Position numbers and translations under genes: made by a program
In this document: positions 22,789 through 32,499 of the stretch, piece after piece
How positions within the stretch are numbered: the stretch's first letter is position 1
Layout of the letters: each line of letters starts with the position of its first letter
Origin: Hygrocybe punicea
Lineage: Eukaryota > Basidiomycota > Agaricomycetes > Agaricales > Hygrophoraceae
DNA: 64,000 bases
Direction: 5' to 3'
NCBI GenBank assembly: GCA_963556145.1
Contig: OY744470.1
Span: 1,674,001 to 1,738,000 of the forward strand
The notes under the pieces: model-generated
The model's input: only the letters and a program-made list of their open reading frames with translations
Database searches by the model: none
Told to the model about the DNA's origin: nothing

Positions 22789-23784
22789 TCATCCTCCATG
22801 AAACTCCACCCAGTCATCTACTATCCTCACTATCACTGGTGCTAAAAGGGGTCCTAAAAGAGGGTCGGGGTTGCCACACCAAGGGTGTACAAACTCCATG
22901 AGAACGTGTAGCACAATCTTCATGTCTGGGGGAAGAAGCTCTAGGAGGGTGTACCATGAGTCGATTCCTGGGCCCCATGCAAGCTCGGCTATGGCCCATG
23001 ATCGATCAACTACAAATGGGAGGGCTGTACCAAGGGTAAGTATTGTTAGTGACTGAACAGGGCCATACAAAGTCAATACTGGGAAGATCAGCAGTGGTTC
23101 ATCTTCTGTAGTCTGGGTGCCTGCATCAACGAGTTGTGGGGGTGGTGGGACAGGTGGGATAACTTCAGTGGGGGCTAGTTGGTGAGGTTGCTGTATGGCT
23201 GGGGTGGAAAATGGGTGACAGGCATGGCGTTGGGGTAACAGGTGACGGTTGCGGCGGCATGTGCTGCTCCACGGTCGAGCACCTGTATGTAGGTCAGAGA
23301 AGTCACGTCTGTATGTACCTTGAATCTGTGAGACAAAAATGGGGGCCAACTGTGGCACTGCAGGTGATATATTACGCTGGGGGACTTCAGGGTGCATTTG
23401 CGATGCATTCTGGGGTATGTACGATGCATAGGGCATGTGTGGGGTATCCTGGGGTGTCATTTGGGCATGGGTCGTCTGTGGGGCCATTTGCGGCACATTT
23501 TGGGGCATGTAGGGGGCCTTTCTCAATGCGCTCTGGGGTATGGTTGATGCATCATGTGGTGCCATTGGACTTTGGGGATGTGGTATGGGCTTTATTGACA
23601 TGTTTTGGGGCATGGTTGGTGTGTTCTGGGGCATGTAGAGGGGTTGGGGTGCCAGTATTTGCATATGCGTGTCATTCAGGGGTGCTCCCACGGCATGGGG
23701 CTGCTGGCTGGCCGTCCTCGTTGCGTTCTGGTGCATTGTGGGTGGTCTAGGCAAAAGTGGGGGCATTTGGGCCAGTGTCGACAC
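22789..23784 (-). CDS. Gag-like low-complexity ORF of the LTR element
   Basis: An uninterrupted 331-residue frame on the minus strand from ATG 23784. It is dominated by a degenerate repeat PQN(A/T/M)..MP / MAPQ.. in its first half. The second half is more ordered (VFPVLTLYGPVQSLTILTLG, WAIAELAWGPGIDSWYTLLE, HVLMEFVHPWCGNPDPLL). It has no zinc knuckle, protease or polymerase motif. A second Met/Pro/Thr-rich frame (24242-23913) precedes it and may be its upstream exon or a broken part. By position it is the only product the LTR element could encode, so gag-like is an inference. Confidence 0.45.
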   Translation of the reverse strand: MSTLAQMPPLLPRPPTMHQNATRTASQQPHAVGAPLNDTHMQILAPQPLYMPQNTPTMPQNMSIKPIPHPQSPMAPHDASTIPQSALRKAPYMPQNVPQMAPQTTHAQMTPQDTPHMPYASYIPQNASQMHPEVPQRNISPAVPQLAPIFVSQIQGTYRRDFSDLHTGARPWSSTCRRNRHLLPQRHACHPFSTPAIQQPHQLAPTEVIPPVPPPPQLVDAGTQTTEDEPLLIFPVLTLYGPVQSLTILTLGTALPFVVDRSWAIAELAWGPGIDSWYTLLELLPPDMKIVLHVLMEFVHPWCGNPDPLLGPLLAPVIVRIVDDWVEFHGG

Positions 23785-24857
23785 GTTGGATGGTGGTGTT
23801 GGACTTCAGGGATGTGGTGTGGGTCTTATCGACATGTTTGGGGGTGGTGCTGAGATGTGGGGCATTTCTCGATGCATGGGGGTTGGAGGTGATGTGGCAG
23901 CAGCGGCTGGGCTCAGCTGGGGCTCAGCTGGGGCTCATTCGGGCATGCAGATGCTCGCATTAGGTCTTGGGTCAAGGGCGATGCGGTTGGGCATTTGGGC
24001 TGCATTGGGTGCAGCTGTGACGTGGCAGTCGTGTTGGGCATGATGGGTGTGCGTGCAGATGGCATTGGGGCCTGCGAGATGGTAGACGGAGTTGCCGTTG
24101 ACATTGTGGGGACTTGAGGCATGGTTGCGAGGGTGGGGGACACGAACATTTTCACGTTCGTTGTTAGCCGTGTGTTTTCTGCCTTTTGTGAGTCCTGAGC
24201 CATCGATTCGAGGTGCGTACCTTCCATTGCACAACTGAACATCTATCGTGCCTGTTTTTCTTTCTGTCTCTTCGTTTCCTTCACCTTTTTCTCTGCGTTT
24301 TTCTCTTTCTCCTCATGTTTGTCTGCTAACCATTTTTGCAGCTTGAGTATCTGCTGGAGTGGTCCTGAGGGACCTCTCGGGATCAGGGATGGAATCCAAT
24401 GGAAAGGTCAAAGGTGGATGGGATGGATAGGACAAGATCAACTAACTACCACATCGGGAACTGCTACTGACTAAGGAAGAGGTCACGTGATGTGCCAGGC
24501 ACAACTACTACACCGCGTGTCGCATTCGGCGTGGAGCTCCTTCTCCATCTTCTTGATCTTGGGGTTTCGTGTTTTGGGCACCATAGTGTAGTCGCATAGT
24601 TGAAATAAATGGTATAGACAAGTAAAGAGGTGCATGCAAAAGTGAGACCAAATTCGAAAGTGAGAAAATGAGACGGAATGATGAGGAACGAAAGATGAAG
24701 AGTAAAGTGAGACAGTGATTCTGTTGCGTTTTGCACTTCATTTTCATGTCCTGTCAATTTCCTGACAAGTTTCCTTCTGTGTTCAAAATTTCGTCTGTTG
24801 ATCCTTTCGAGATCTGGTCCTACAGGTGTGTGGCTTGAATCTCTCTCATCACCACGT

Positions 24858-25020
24858 TGGAGAACGGATCTCTGGACCTCAGGGGAAGAGCTCAGAGGGA
24901 GCTGTGGCTGGGAGGGGAAAGCTGAGGAAAACCCTAAGATGGATGACTAAGCTACTACAGGAAAGGGAATCTACTGGCTAAGGGTCTCCAGGGGCCTAGG
25001 GGCTAGCAGCCACTGCTGCA
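24858..25020 (-). repeat. Right LTR (5' LTR if the element runs on minus)
   Basis: 163 bp with the same TG...CA ends as the left copy; a TGGTGATGAGAG word just inside it may be the primer-binding site. Confidence 0.8.
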
Positions 25021-25256
25021 ACGTGTGTGGCACTCTTGTGAGGTCAGATGGGAGTGAGGGCCCCCAGCCCATGCGGTTCGCGGTTCAGACCACGTTTGGA
25101 CCAAAACCAAACCAACGTAAACCGTTTACATTGGTTTCGGTTTCGGTTTGGGATTTTTTGGCAGGAACCAAACCATTCGGTTTCTGGTTTGGCCAAAAAG
25201 GGCCCAAACCAGACCAAACTGAACTTCCCCAACACTAGTTGTTTTAGTGCACAGCA

Positions 25257-25316
25257 CCACGACTTGCATATTACCGTGCACACATCAATTGATGTGGACG
25301 TACATATTCACGAGGT
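25257..25316. repeat. Palindromic module, copy 4
   Basis: CACATCAATTGATGTG centre with GGACGTACATATTCACGAGGT to the right and a more decayed left arm (CACGACTTGCATATTACCGTG). Confidence 0.65.
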
Positions 25317-25401
25317 GGGGCAGCAGGGAAGGTGGGGAGACTTCTTGTCATTGCCCTCCCTGTTGCTCATGCCTCCTGTCCCCATCCTCGTCATCCTGAA
25401 C

Positions 25402-25452
25402 ACCTCGCGAATGCCATGCACACGTCATTTTATGTGTACATATTTGTGAGGT
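25402..25452. repeat. Palindromic module, copy 5
   Basis: ACCTCGCGAATGCCATGCAC left arm, degenerate centre (ACGTCATTTTATGTG), ATATTTGTGAGGT right arm. Confidence 0.6.
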
Positions 25453-25498
25453 GGGGTTGGCTCAGGAGGTGGCAGCAGGAGAAGGCAGGGAGGAAAAC

Positions 25499-25552
25499 AC
25501 CTCGCAAACACCATGCATGCATCAATTGACATGGTCATACATATTAGCGAGG
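25499..25552. repeat. Palindromic module, copy 6
   Basis: ACCTCGCAAACACCATGCAT left arm, GCATCAATTGACATG centre, ACATATTAGCGAGG right arm. Confidence 0.65.
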
Positions 25553-25929
25553 AGGGGTTGGCTTGGGAGGTAGGGAGGCAGAGCAGTAGGGAGGGCAGAG
25601 AGACGTTGCCCTCCTTATTGCTCATGCTTTCCTGTCCTCGTCCTCGTCATCATCGTTGCTTGCATCTACGCCATGTGGTCATTGTTGGGCCCTCTCAGTT
25701 ATACTGCATCACAGAAAATTAGCAGAGGGGAGGTGAGTGACTGGGGGCTAGTAGGTGGGCACACCCTAGCTCTATTGTTGTCATTGTTGCTGGCAATGTG
25801 GTGGCAATGTGGTGGCAGAGGTAGTGAAAGAATTAGCCAAAACTGCAGGGAAAAAACCCTGCGTGAGGTTCACCAGAGGGATGTGAGAGGAGAAGGCAAT
25901 TCTATTTTTAGATTGACCACGCGAGGCTA

Positions 25930-25976
25930 GTCTGCAAGATGGGTTTCCTGTGACATAATTACCCCATCTTGCAGAC
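25930..25976. repeat. Hairpin with 14-bp stem
   Basis: GTCTGCAAGATGGG pairs with CCCATCTTGCAGAC across an 18- to 19-nt loop. No terminator tract or gene context explains it; it may be a MITE end or a small fold-back. Confidence 0.6.
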
Positions 25977-26558
25977 CTCAAAAACCTTTGTAGAAGACCT
26001 GCTGTAGAGATCCATATCTCTGTGGGCATGTATCCTTTTATTTTCCTTCATCCCCCTTCCCTCTGCATTCCCCTCTATTCATTATATTCCATATCCTTAG
26101 TACACTCCATTTTATAGATACTATACAGTTCCTATATAGTGTTTTGTGTACATACATACAAACAAGCTGAGTTTTGGGTTTTCACCCCAACAACAAGGAC
26201 TTGCACACCCCGAATCCGTGCCTACAACAGCCGTGTTCCCCACACTGCCTTAGGTGCCAACCCTCAGGGCCAGCTGTTTACTGACTTGGCCTGGCCCTTG
26301 AGTCTAGGGCCAGGCCAGGGTTGACCCTAGGGCCAGAGGGTCATGGCCCTGCCATTGGACAGTGTATCATTTAGGGTAAGGAACCCAGGGCCAAGCCATG
26401 GTTGATGGCTTTGGCTTGGCTAAAAGTTTCACAAAGCCAGAGTCCCTTCAGGCCATGCCAAAGCCACCAAAGTTGGGCCAAGTTGGGCTGGAACGGCAGT
26501 ATATATAACTATCAATAATGTTCAAATACAATAATATGCAATGTTGAGACCTTAAATG

Positions 26559-27891
26559 TAGTGATGGTCAGGTTCGGTTCGGTTCGGTTCAGGCCTGAAA
26601 ATTCCGAACCTTGAACTGAACCTTAGGTTCGGTTCAGCATAGAGCCTGAACCCTGAACCAAACCTTAGGTTCAGGTTCACCCAGGTTCGGTTCAGGTTCA
26701 CCCTGGCCTGAACTCAAACCAAACTTTTTTCAAAACAGATTTTGCAACAAACAATAATATTTCAGTCTTCAGAACACATTTTCGTAGCCAGTACCTTAAC
26801 AATTTTCTTTATCACTGTCAGAGCTATCAATAATCTTGCAAGTGCGAGGCCGAGCAGCAGGCTGATCAGCCGCCTTGCGTTTAACACCAGTCCTCATCGA
26901 TTCCACATTGTTGGGGTCTCGAACCTTTGTCGACGGACGTAAAACACGCTGGGGACGATGAGATCCAGCAATCTTGGGCACGGAAGGTCCCAAATATGGG
27001 CGCAGATCAGAGCGAGGAGCAACTGGTGCACCGGCAGCAGATGGAGCAGAAATCGGAGTAGTGTCGTCCACATCATGGTAGAAAACAATGTCGGCAGCGT
27101 CAAGCAGAGCGCCATCTGGGCCTACAGCACACCCAGACATGAGCGAATACTTTTTGGAAGAAATAAGGTAAGAGTGCACCTACCTTTATACCTGGTATGC
27201 CAGGCACATTGGCCCCATGGATTGCTAGAATAGATTGAAATATCCGCACACTAGAACGGGGACATGGCGATGAGTCATCATGAAACAGGTATGAAGAAGA
27301 AAGAAACTTACAAGACTGGAAAGGATGGGCGTGAGGTTAAGAGCAACGGGGTTGAAGCAATTGCGAGGGAAGTGGATAATCTGTTAAAAGGAGTCAGATC
27401 AAGAGCAACGGGGTAAAAGATATCGCGACACAAGCGGGAAATCTTGGTCAAACAAGGAATAAATCAAAAATGAAGAACTCACCGCCATTGGCCGCTGTGC
27501 TAGGCTATGCAGCTGCTAAGCCAGAGATGGCCTCATCATTGACAATTCGTGGAGGTTAGCATGGATAAGAGCATGGATAAGGATAAATGGGTGGCTGAGA
27601 CATACCTTGGCGATGTCAAGAGGGGATAATGGATGGCGGAATCTGCACGAGAGACTCAATCACTCACATCACGTGTCAATAAACAACAATGCGTTTGATC
27701 GCAGTTGATCGCATTTTGATGCATTCAGACAAATGCCAGATAGGTTCGAACAGGTTCGAACAGGTTCAGACAGGTTCAGGTGGACCCGAACCTTGAACTG
27801 AACTATAGGTTCGGTTCAATACGGAGGGAGAACCCTGAACTGAACTTAGGTTCAGTTCAGGCAGGTTCAGAACCGAACCAGCCCATCACTA
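26559..27891. mobile_element. hAT-like element, 1,333 bp, carrying a small gene, exact 8-bp TSD
   Basis: The ends are TAGTGATGGTCAGGTTCGGT and the inverse of ACCGAACCAGCCCATCACTA. They are flanked by the exact duplication CTTAAATG (26551-26558, 27892-27899). Each subterminal block of about 150 bp is made of GGTTCGGTTCAGG/CCTGAACC words in both orientations. The interior contains a spliced-looking minus-strand reading frame but no transposase. Confidence 0.92.
26796..27150 (-). CDS. Small gene or gene fragment carried by the hAT-like element
   Basis: The minus-strand exon reads GCAVGPDGALLDAADIVFYH, then DVDDTTPISAPSAAG and KVRDPNNVESMRTGVKRKAA, ending IDSSDSDKENC and a stop. Its 5' edge is probably an acceptor near 27125 (GTGCTGTAG), and short upstream exons (for example around 27190-27230) are plausible. 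The C-terminus is basic then acidic, like a nuclear protein with an NLS (KRKAAD). No domain is recognised. It lies wholly inside the transposon, so it is either transposon-encoded or captured host sequence. Confidence 0.45.
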
Positions 27892-27899
27892 CTTAAATG

Positions 27900-28450
27900 A
27901 CATTTTTGAGGCCTTGGTCTTTGTATATATCCATGGTACTAAGCATTCTGGCACTACTCTGATGAAGAATCCTTCATGTTTTTAGCAAGTTGTGGGACTT
28001 TCCCAGGACATATTTTTAGGCTCCACCAACTGGGCTGAAAAAGGACAATAATGCCAGCAAGGCTTCAATGTTTACATATGATTTTGTGTTTCAAATTGTT
28101 TGTTTGTCAGAGACTCAGAGTACCATCACTGGAAATGTTGTGTTGTGCTGTGCTGTGCTGTGCCCACATTCCAATGGGTTTTTATGGATTATAATATGTT
28201 CTTCAGATTGTGGCAGTGAGAATGGTTCATAACTTGTGTGAACTACTAGTGCCAGTGACTAACTGATCATCTGAATTTTCAGTGAACACACTCTATGATA
28301 TTCTGGGCTCCGCTTTCCAACAAAAATACATGTGAAAGGTGGATGGGATGGGGGGAGTCAGTTGAGTGATAAATTTTATTGTCACAAATGTTCACGTTGT
28401 AAATCATGATGTCTGAGGATTGTAGCACCTATAGTGCAAAAGAGTGTTTG
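27900..28450. other. No gene seen
   Basis: AT-rich intergenic DNA with a short TGTGC microsatellite near 28139-28165. Confidence 0.3.
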
Positions 28451-29313
28451 CTAATCGACGATGACGACGCCACCTGGGCCGACAAATGTGCTGGACCCTG
28501 CCAATGCGCCGGGTGTGCCGTCCCTGGTAATGAGGGGGAGATCGGCAGAGGCATCCTGGTATGCGACGACACCAAACTCGTCATCGCCCCTTCTGATAGT
28601 CCAGGAGAGTTTATTTAGGCCTGGGGAGGATCTGATTGTGAGACGAAGTGGATATAACAATGTCGACAGACCTCCGTCTGCGTCTCGGTAAATCCTAACA
28701 CGATTTTCGCTGCGCACGCTGCGAAGCTGGAACACTAACAAGTGAACGGTGAGCAAGAAAGTATGAAGAGATTTTTTGGAATATATATATAACCAAAGAG
28801 ACGACGTGCCTTGATGCCAAGTGAGTTTGTCCACCCAACGTGTGAGAGAGGATCTGTCGAATACGAATACTCGACCTGCGAGATCTTTTCTAGAGAGACG
28901 ACCGGGGTGTGTCGTGCAGAGACGAGCACGGTTTGAGATGCAGTTGTCGACCAGGAGTTCTGCTCCCTTTTCTGATGTTGCGAGATGGCTGTGTATTGTC
29001 TGTGGGTTGTGGGGTTTGCAAAACAAATTGGCTGTGGATACGGCGTACGCATTGAATGGGTAGTCTATATTGTCGATCATCGTCCTCGATTTTCGTCGAT
29101 CAACGTTCGCGGAGAGCAATTATATCACGTGTTCCACAACTCTTTCTCGTATCGTTTCGACATCTCGACATCTTGTCTATCCAACTCGTCCTCACTTTCA
29201 ATCCACCCTTCTCCCCCTTCGTCCCCGTCCCCGTCCCCGTCCCCGTCCCCGTCCCCGTCCCCCCCTTCGCTGGTCAAAATAACCCCTCCACATATGTCAA
29301 TATCTTCCATCAT
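28451..29313 (-). CDS. Unknown spliced gene
   Basis: Exon 1 starts at ATG about 29313 (MMEDIDICGGVILTSEGG) and includes a (DG)n tract encoded by the GGGGAC hexamer repeat at 29218-29262. A 44-nt GT-AG intron (GTGATATAATTG ... AAAATCGAG) joins it to TMIDNIDYPFNAYAVSTANL. A second intron near 28735-28812 links TRWVDKLTWHQ to LRSVRSENRVRIYRDAD; its donor may be GC. The protein ends FVGPGGVVIVD. The late part (SWTIRRGDDEFGVVAYQDAS) looks beta-rich. I recognise no family. The start and the first junction are inferred. Confidence 0.5.
29218..29262. repeat. CCCCGT hexanucleotide repeat in coding DNA
   Basis: Seven or eight CCCCGT units; on the minus strand they encode alternating Asp-Gly in the unknown gene above. 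Guanine-rich on the coding strand. Confidence 0.85.
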
Positions 29314-29551
29314 ATCCAGCACTTCTGTCACGTTCTTCCATCCAATCTGCTTTCTTGTCACCGCCCCATTCTACACATGAATTTAAAAAAAAAAAAAACT
29401 TACCCTGTCCTGTGAAAAGCGCCACACCTTCGTGCGGCCTTTTCTCTTCTCTTCCTCTACACGAGACACAACAACCCGTCGTACAACTCCACTCACAAAC
29501 TCAACAACAGCCGCATCCAACAATCGTATCGTCTGCCCACTTATCGGCAAA

Positions 29552-31108
29552 CTACAATCTAATTAGTGACTGGAATTTACCTTGTACTCGAAAAGAAATA
29601 TACACACACCTCGTCATCCGTCCGAGTCCACTCAGATTAATAAGTCCAAATCCTTCCGCGCGCAGGAAAGATCCGTCCACGCCAGTTCCTTCAAATTCAG
29701 ACTTGATCCGATAACGGGCAGTAATGCCTGCAGCATGTGGATGCCGTACATCACGCTCTCCCACTTCCTCTCCTTCACTCGGCGACGGAGCCCGCTCTCC
29801 CGAGCCCATAGCAACGTCCCCACTCTCTTCCCTGCCCCCACTCCCCTTAGCCACCCCGCACGGCTTTCGCGCCCTCGCCACCTTCTTTCTCTTTTTCACT
29901 TGATAGTGCGCAGCCCTCACCTTGCGAACACGCTCCGCCGTTGGCCGCCCAGGCTTCAACCTCACAACAGCCTCCACGACTGCTGCACCCGTCTGGGCAG
30001 CCCGCTTCCGCCGCATGTACAGCCGCTTTTGGTACCGTCGGCGCGCCGCAGGTGACAGAGCTGCCGGGTCTACTGAGTCCGGGTTCACGTCTACCTCCGT
30101 ATCCGCATCCGCATCCGCCTCAGCCCCTGGCACCGACTCTGAGCTCGAAGGATCCGAGTTCGACCTCAAATCCGAGTGCGAATGTTGTGTTCCATCGCTT
30201 TCCCCATCGTCACTTTCCCGACGCTTACGTTTCCGTCGTTCTGCACTGCGCAAAGAGGCACCGATACCAGCAGCAGCAGCAGCAGAAATAGCCTCTGCAT
30301 CCTCCGCATCACGCATCAACGCGTCCATTACACACAGCTCCACCCCCCCGAGTCGCCTCAACAAGTCTTCTCGCCGCCACCGCGCACGTAGTGCCACCTC
30401 CTCGGAGTCCGAGTCCGAGTCCGAGTTCACGTCGGGGGTCTTTGACTTTGACTTTGACGTTGACTTCGACTTCGTCCTTGTCCTTGTCCTGGCACGCATC
30501 TCCGCCACCGCCTCGGCCTCCCACTCCTGCTCGACTCCAGCGAGGAGCCGCGCTTGTGCTTCCTCCCACGCGACCCACTCGTTTGATACGGTCATGGCAC
30601 ATGGGAGGGAACGGCGAAACGCGCTGCTGCGCTTGTTAGTGGTGCTGGCACTAGTGCTACTGCCAGTGGTCGAGTTTGGGTTTGGGTTTGGGACTTCGTG
30701 GCCACAGGCATCAGCAGCAGCCCCGAGTTCATCAATATACACGCACACGTCGACGAGGGTCTTGGTGCCCACGCACTCCGCGACTAGGTCAGGGCGGAGT
30801 GTCGAGTGGACAGCGAGCGCGTGGAAGAAGCGATCCTTTTCGGCTGGGGTCCAGGGAGCTAAAGCTTGCCGGTGTGTGGTGGGTGCGAGTCGTTGCGTGA
30901 GTGGGGTGGTCACCGTCGTCGAGGATGAGGGGATTGGGGTGTGGGTGCGGGTGCGGGTGGAAGGGCTGGTGGAAGGGCTGGTGGAGCGGCTGGTGGAGGT
31001 GGAGATGAGGCTATCTTCTATATCAGCAGTACAGCGACCGAGGAGATGCGATTGGGTATCGGCGAGGTGTTCCCTGTAGGCGGTTAGGTAGGACTGTGAC
31101 GGCGTCAT
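29552..31108 (-). CDS. RRN5: Rrn5-like RNA polymerase I upstream activation factor subunit
   Basis: A 518-residue frame from ATG 31108. Residues about 86-130 (APWTPAEKDRFFHALAVHST, LRPDLVAECVGTKTLVDVCV, YIDEL) form a SANT/Myb-like domain with the pattern of fungal Rrn5, the subunit of the upstream activation factor that recruits Pol I to rDNA promoters. The middle is acidic and Ser-rich (NSDSDSDSEE), then a basic part (RRRYQKRLYMRRKRAAQ, VKKRKKVARARKP) that likely holds NLSs and contacts DNA. A 51-nt in-frame GT-AG segment near the C-terminus is probably an intron. It is separated by a short spacer from a tRNA gene downstream in coordinates. Family call is by motif memory. Confidence 0.6.
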   Translation of the reverse strand: MTPSQSYLTAYREHLADTQSHLLGRCTADIEDSLISTSTSRSTSPSTSPSTRTRTHTPIPSSSTTVTTPLTQRLAPTTHRQALAPWTPAEKDRFFHALAVHSTLRPDLVAECVGTKTLVDVCVYIDELGAAADACGHEVPNPNPNSTTGSSTSASTTNKRSSAFRRSLPCAMTVSNEWVAWEEAQARLLAGVEQEWEAEAVAEMRARTRTRTKSKSTSKSKSKTPDVNSDSDSDSEEVALRARWRREDLLRRLGGVELCVMDALMRDAEDAEAISAAAAAGIGASLRSAERRKRKRRESDDGESDGTQHSHSDLRSNSDPSSSESVPGAEADADADTEVDVNPDSVDPAALSPAARRRYQKRLYMRRKRAAQTGAAVVEAVVRLKPGRPTAERVRKVRAAHYQVKKRKKVARARKPCGVAKGSGGREESGDVAMGSGERAPSPSEGEEVGERDVRHPHAAGITARYRIKSEFEGTGVDGSFLRAEGFGLINLSGLGRMTRCVYISFRVQGKFQSLIRL

Positions 31109-31172
31109 ATAGGTACGTTGCGGTCACCGTGGTAGTTCGTTGGGTTCAAGTTTTGTAACGAAAAAATAATGC

Positions 31173-31261
31173 AGGTGCTACCAGGGTTCGAACCTGGGTT
31201 TCGGGAAGGCTGAGAAGTCATTTATCAAAATCCCGAGTGATAACCGCTACACTATAGCACC
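31173..31261 (-). tRNA. tRNA-Gln(UUG) with a 17-nt intron
   Basis: On the minus strand the acceptor arms GGTGCTA and TAGCACC pair, with D-arm GTGTAGCGGTTATCAC (B-box partner GGTTCGAAC present). The anticodon stem is CGGGA/TCCCG and the T arm CCAGG-TTCGAAC-CCTGG. The loop TTTTGA + T gives anticodon TTG. Between positions 37 and 38 is TAAATGACTTCTCAGCC (17 nt), the usual place for a nuclear tRNA intron. Removing it leaves 72 nt. Confidence 0.9.
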
Positions 31262-31354
31262 ATTTAATGGTGGTGATATTCATGTGTACCTTATCGAGCT
31301 TGTCGGCCGTTCTTCACGTTACTTTGATTCACGTTACTTTGACTAGAGGGAAGG

Positions 31355-31369
31355 GCCACCTATGGTGGC
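31355..31369 (-). terminator. Helitron 3'-terminal hairpin
   Basis: A perfect 6-bp stem (GCCACC/GGTGGC, loop of three) lies eight bases before a CTAG on the minus strand. This matches the hairpin-plus-CTRR rule that marks where rolling-circle transposition stops. Confidence 0.7.
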
Positions 31370-31493
31370 ACAACCTTGCTCCTTTTTTTACAGTGTGATA
31401 GCTAAGATATGGAAAGACCAGCAACGTATACTTAAGATACAGACAAGGTGTAATTTTTTTTTTGGAGTTGGTGGAGCAGAATCGGTGGTTATT

Positions 31494-32267
31494 CAGCGTG
31501 AAGATTAGCAGAAACAGATTTAGATACAGGGATAAGGTCGTAATCGAGCCATGTCTCACTTAACGGTTTATTAACCAAGAACACTTGCATGGATTCAAGG
31601 AAACATTGATGCCAATTCCGATTGATTTCACGGCGTTTTTCCATGTGCTTCGTTTTGTGGATGGTGAGGATCTGCACATTCACGAAGTACAATGGGCTCC
31701 GAGGTATTCAGAATCACAACAAGATTCATATGTGGTGACTGAAATGAGTTTACATGTGGTACGTTTTCTTTTGGCAAGCCGGGTGGTGCGACTGATGGCA
31801 GCACCAGTACATTCACACGTATCGTATATATTACAGAGGTAATTTTTGAATTCCTTCGACATTTATGTGGTTTATGTATGAGTGTAGGATGAAGGGTACC
31901 AACGGTGGAAGGGAAGGAGTGGGATACGACGATTTCTTGACCGGAGACCCTCTCCATTGATCAAGGTGGACTCTGCACGCAAGCTACTAGTTACAGTGAA
32001 TTGTATGATACGGAAGAGAGGAGTTGATGTGTGACTTTCAATAGTTTTTGTTTCGTGAGTCCTCTTCCCCTGTTTCGGGATGGTGAGGTTGGGGGGAAGT
32101 GGAGGTTGGACGGAGTACATGTAGATGTGAGGCCCCTCTGTGCTGGCATTCATCTGCACAGGTGTAAAGTTATAAAGTACGAAGGACAGTTTTTGACTCA
32201 CGGGGTGGTAAGTTAGGGTGGAGTTGACAAAGACGTGTGAGGTGTAGTTGATCATTTTGAGAAACAT
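31494..32267 (-). CDS. Possible small spliced gene inside the Helitron
   Basis: The minus-strand exon 32267 to about 31890 reads MINYTSHVFVNSTLTYHPVS, QKLSFVLYNFTPVQMNA and PHIYMYSVQPPLPPNL, which looks like real coding. Further exons may include VNVLVLPSVAPPGLPKENVP (about 31800-31720). A last part may be KTKHMEKRREINRNWHQC ... KSVSANLHAE ending at about 31489. Splice sites are uncertain. No family is recognised. It lies between the next accessory gene and the Helitron 3' hairpin. Confidence 0.3.
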
Positions 32268-32499
32268 GTGTGGTCTCTAGTTGACCATTTTGAGGGGGGG
32301 GCGAGCCTGCGGACATCTTTTTTTTTTTTTGAGGGGGCCAGTCATTTATCATTAGGGTTTTAAGGTGGTTTAGGTGAGACAGGGAGTCGATGAGGAGGGT
32401 TACGATCGGGACGATTGGGAAGTTTCAGCTTGTTAATTGAGGTACAATACAATGGTGATGTCAGTACACAAGACGTTCATCACTTTTAAGAAGTGTATG

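Larger units (their letters stand above)
22569..25020 (-). mobile_element. Non-autonomous LTR retroelement nested in the hAT-like element
   Basis: Two 163-bp direct repeats that are almost identical (22569-22731 and 24858-25020) start TGGAGAAC and end GCTGCA, the TG...CA rule of LTRs. Minus orientation is suggested by a purine-rich GTGGAGGGGGG beside the left LTR and by a TGGTGATGAGAG word three bases inside the right LTR, which could be a primer-binding site. There is no reverse transcriptase or integrase, only a Pro/Gln/Met-rich frame. Flanks ACAT and ACGT are a plausible 4-bp duplication with a CpG change. The element sits inside a copy of the palindromic module. Confidence 0.75.
21702..25237. 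mobile_element. hAT-like element, 3,536 bp, exact 8-bp TSD, with nested LTR element
   Basis: The ends are TAGTGTTGGGGAAGTTTGGT and the inverse of CTGAACTTCCCCAACACTA, flanked by the exact duplication GTTGTTTT (21694-21701, 25238-25245). Subterminal DNA is made of GGTTTGG/AAACCGA/GACCAAAC words. Inside are an ATTTT run, a CACCAC array and a 2,452-bp LTR element (22569-25020). Without the LTR element the original unit is about 1.08 kb. No hAT transposase domain is visible, so it is non-autonomous. Confidence 0.9.
25317..25700. repeat. Repeat unit array linked to the palindromic modules
   Basis: Units of GGTTGGCTCAGGAGGTGGCAG, AGGGAGGGCA and TTGCCCTCC..TTGCTCATGC.TCCTGTCC recur two or three times here and once inverted at 20650-20760, always next to the palindrome. 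No gene seen. Confidence 0.6.

Noticed and set aside
26270..26500. Another TIR element built from GGCCTGGCC/GGGCCAGG words
   Set aside because: Words are suggestive but no paired ends or target duplication could be identified.
29922..31079. A 385-residue plus-strand frame opposite the Rrn5-like gene
   Set aside because: Shadow of the minus-strand gene; composition (Ser/Ala/Arg) follows from its acidic and basic repeats.
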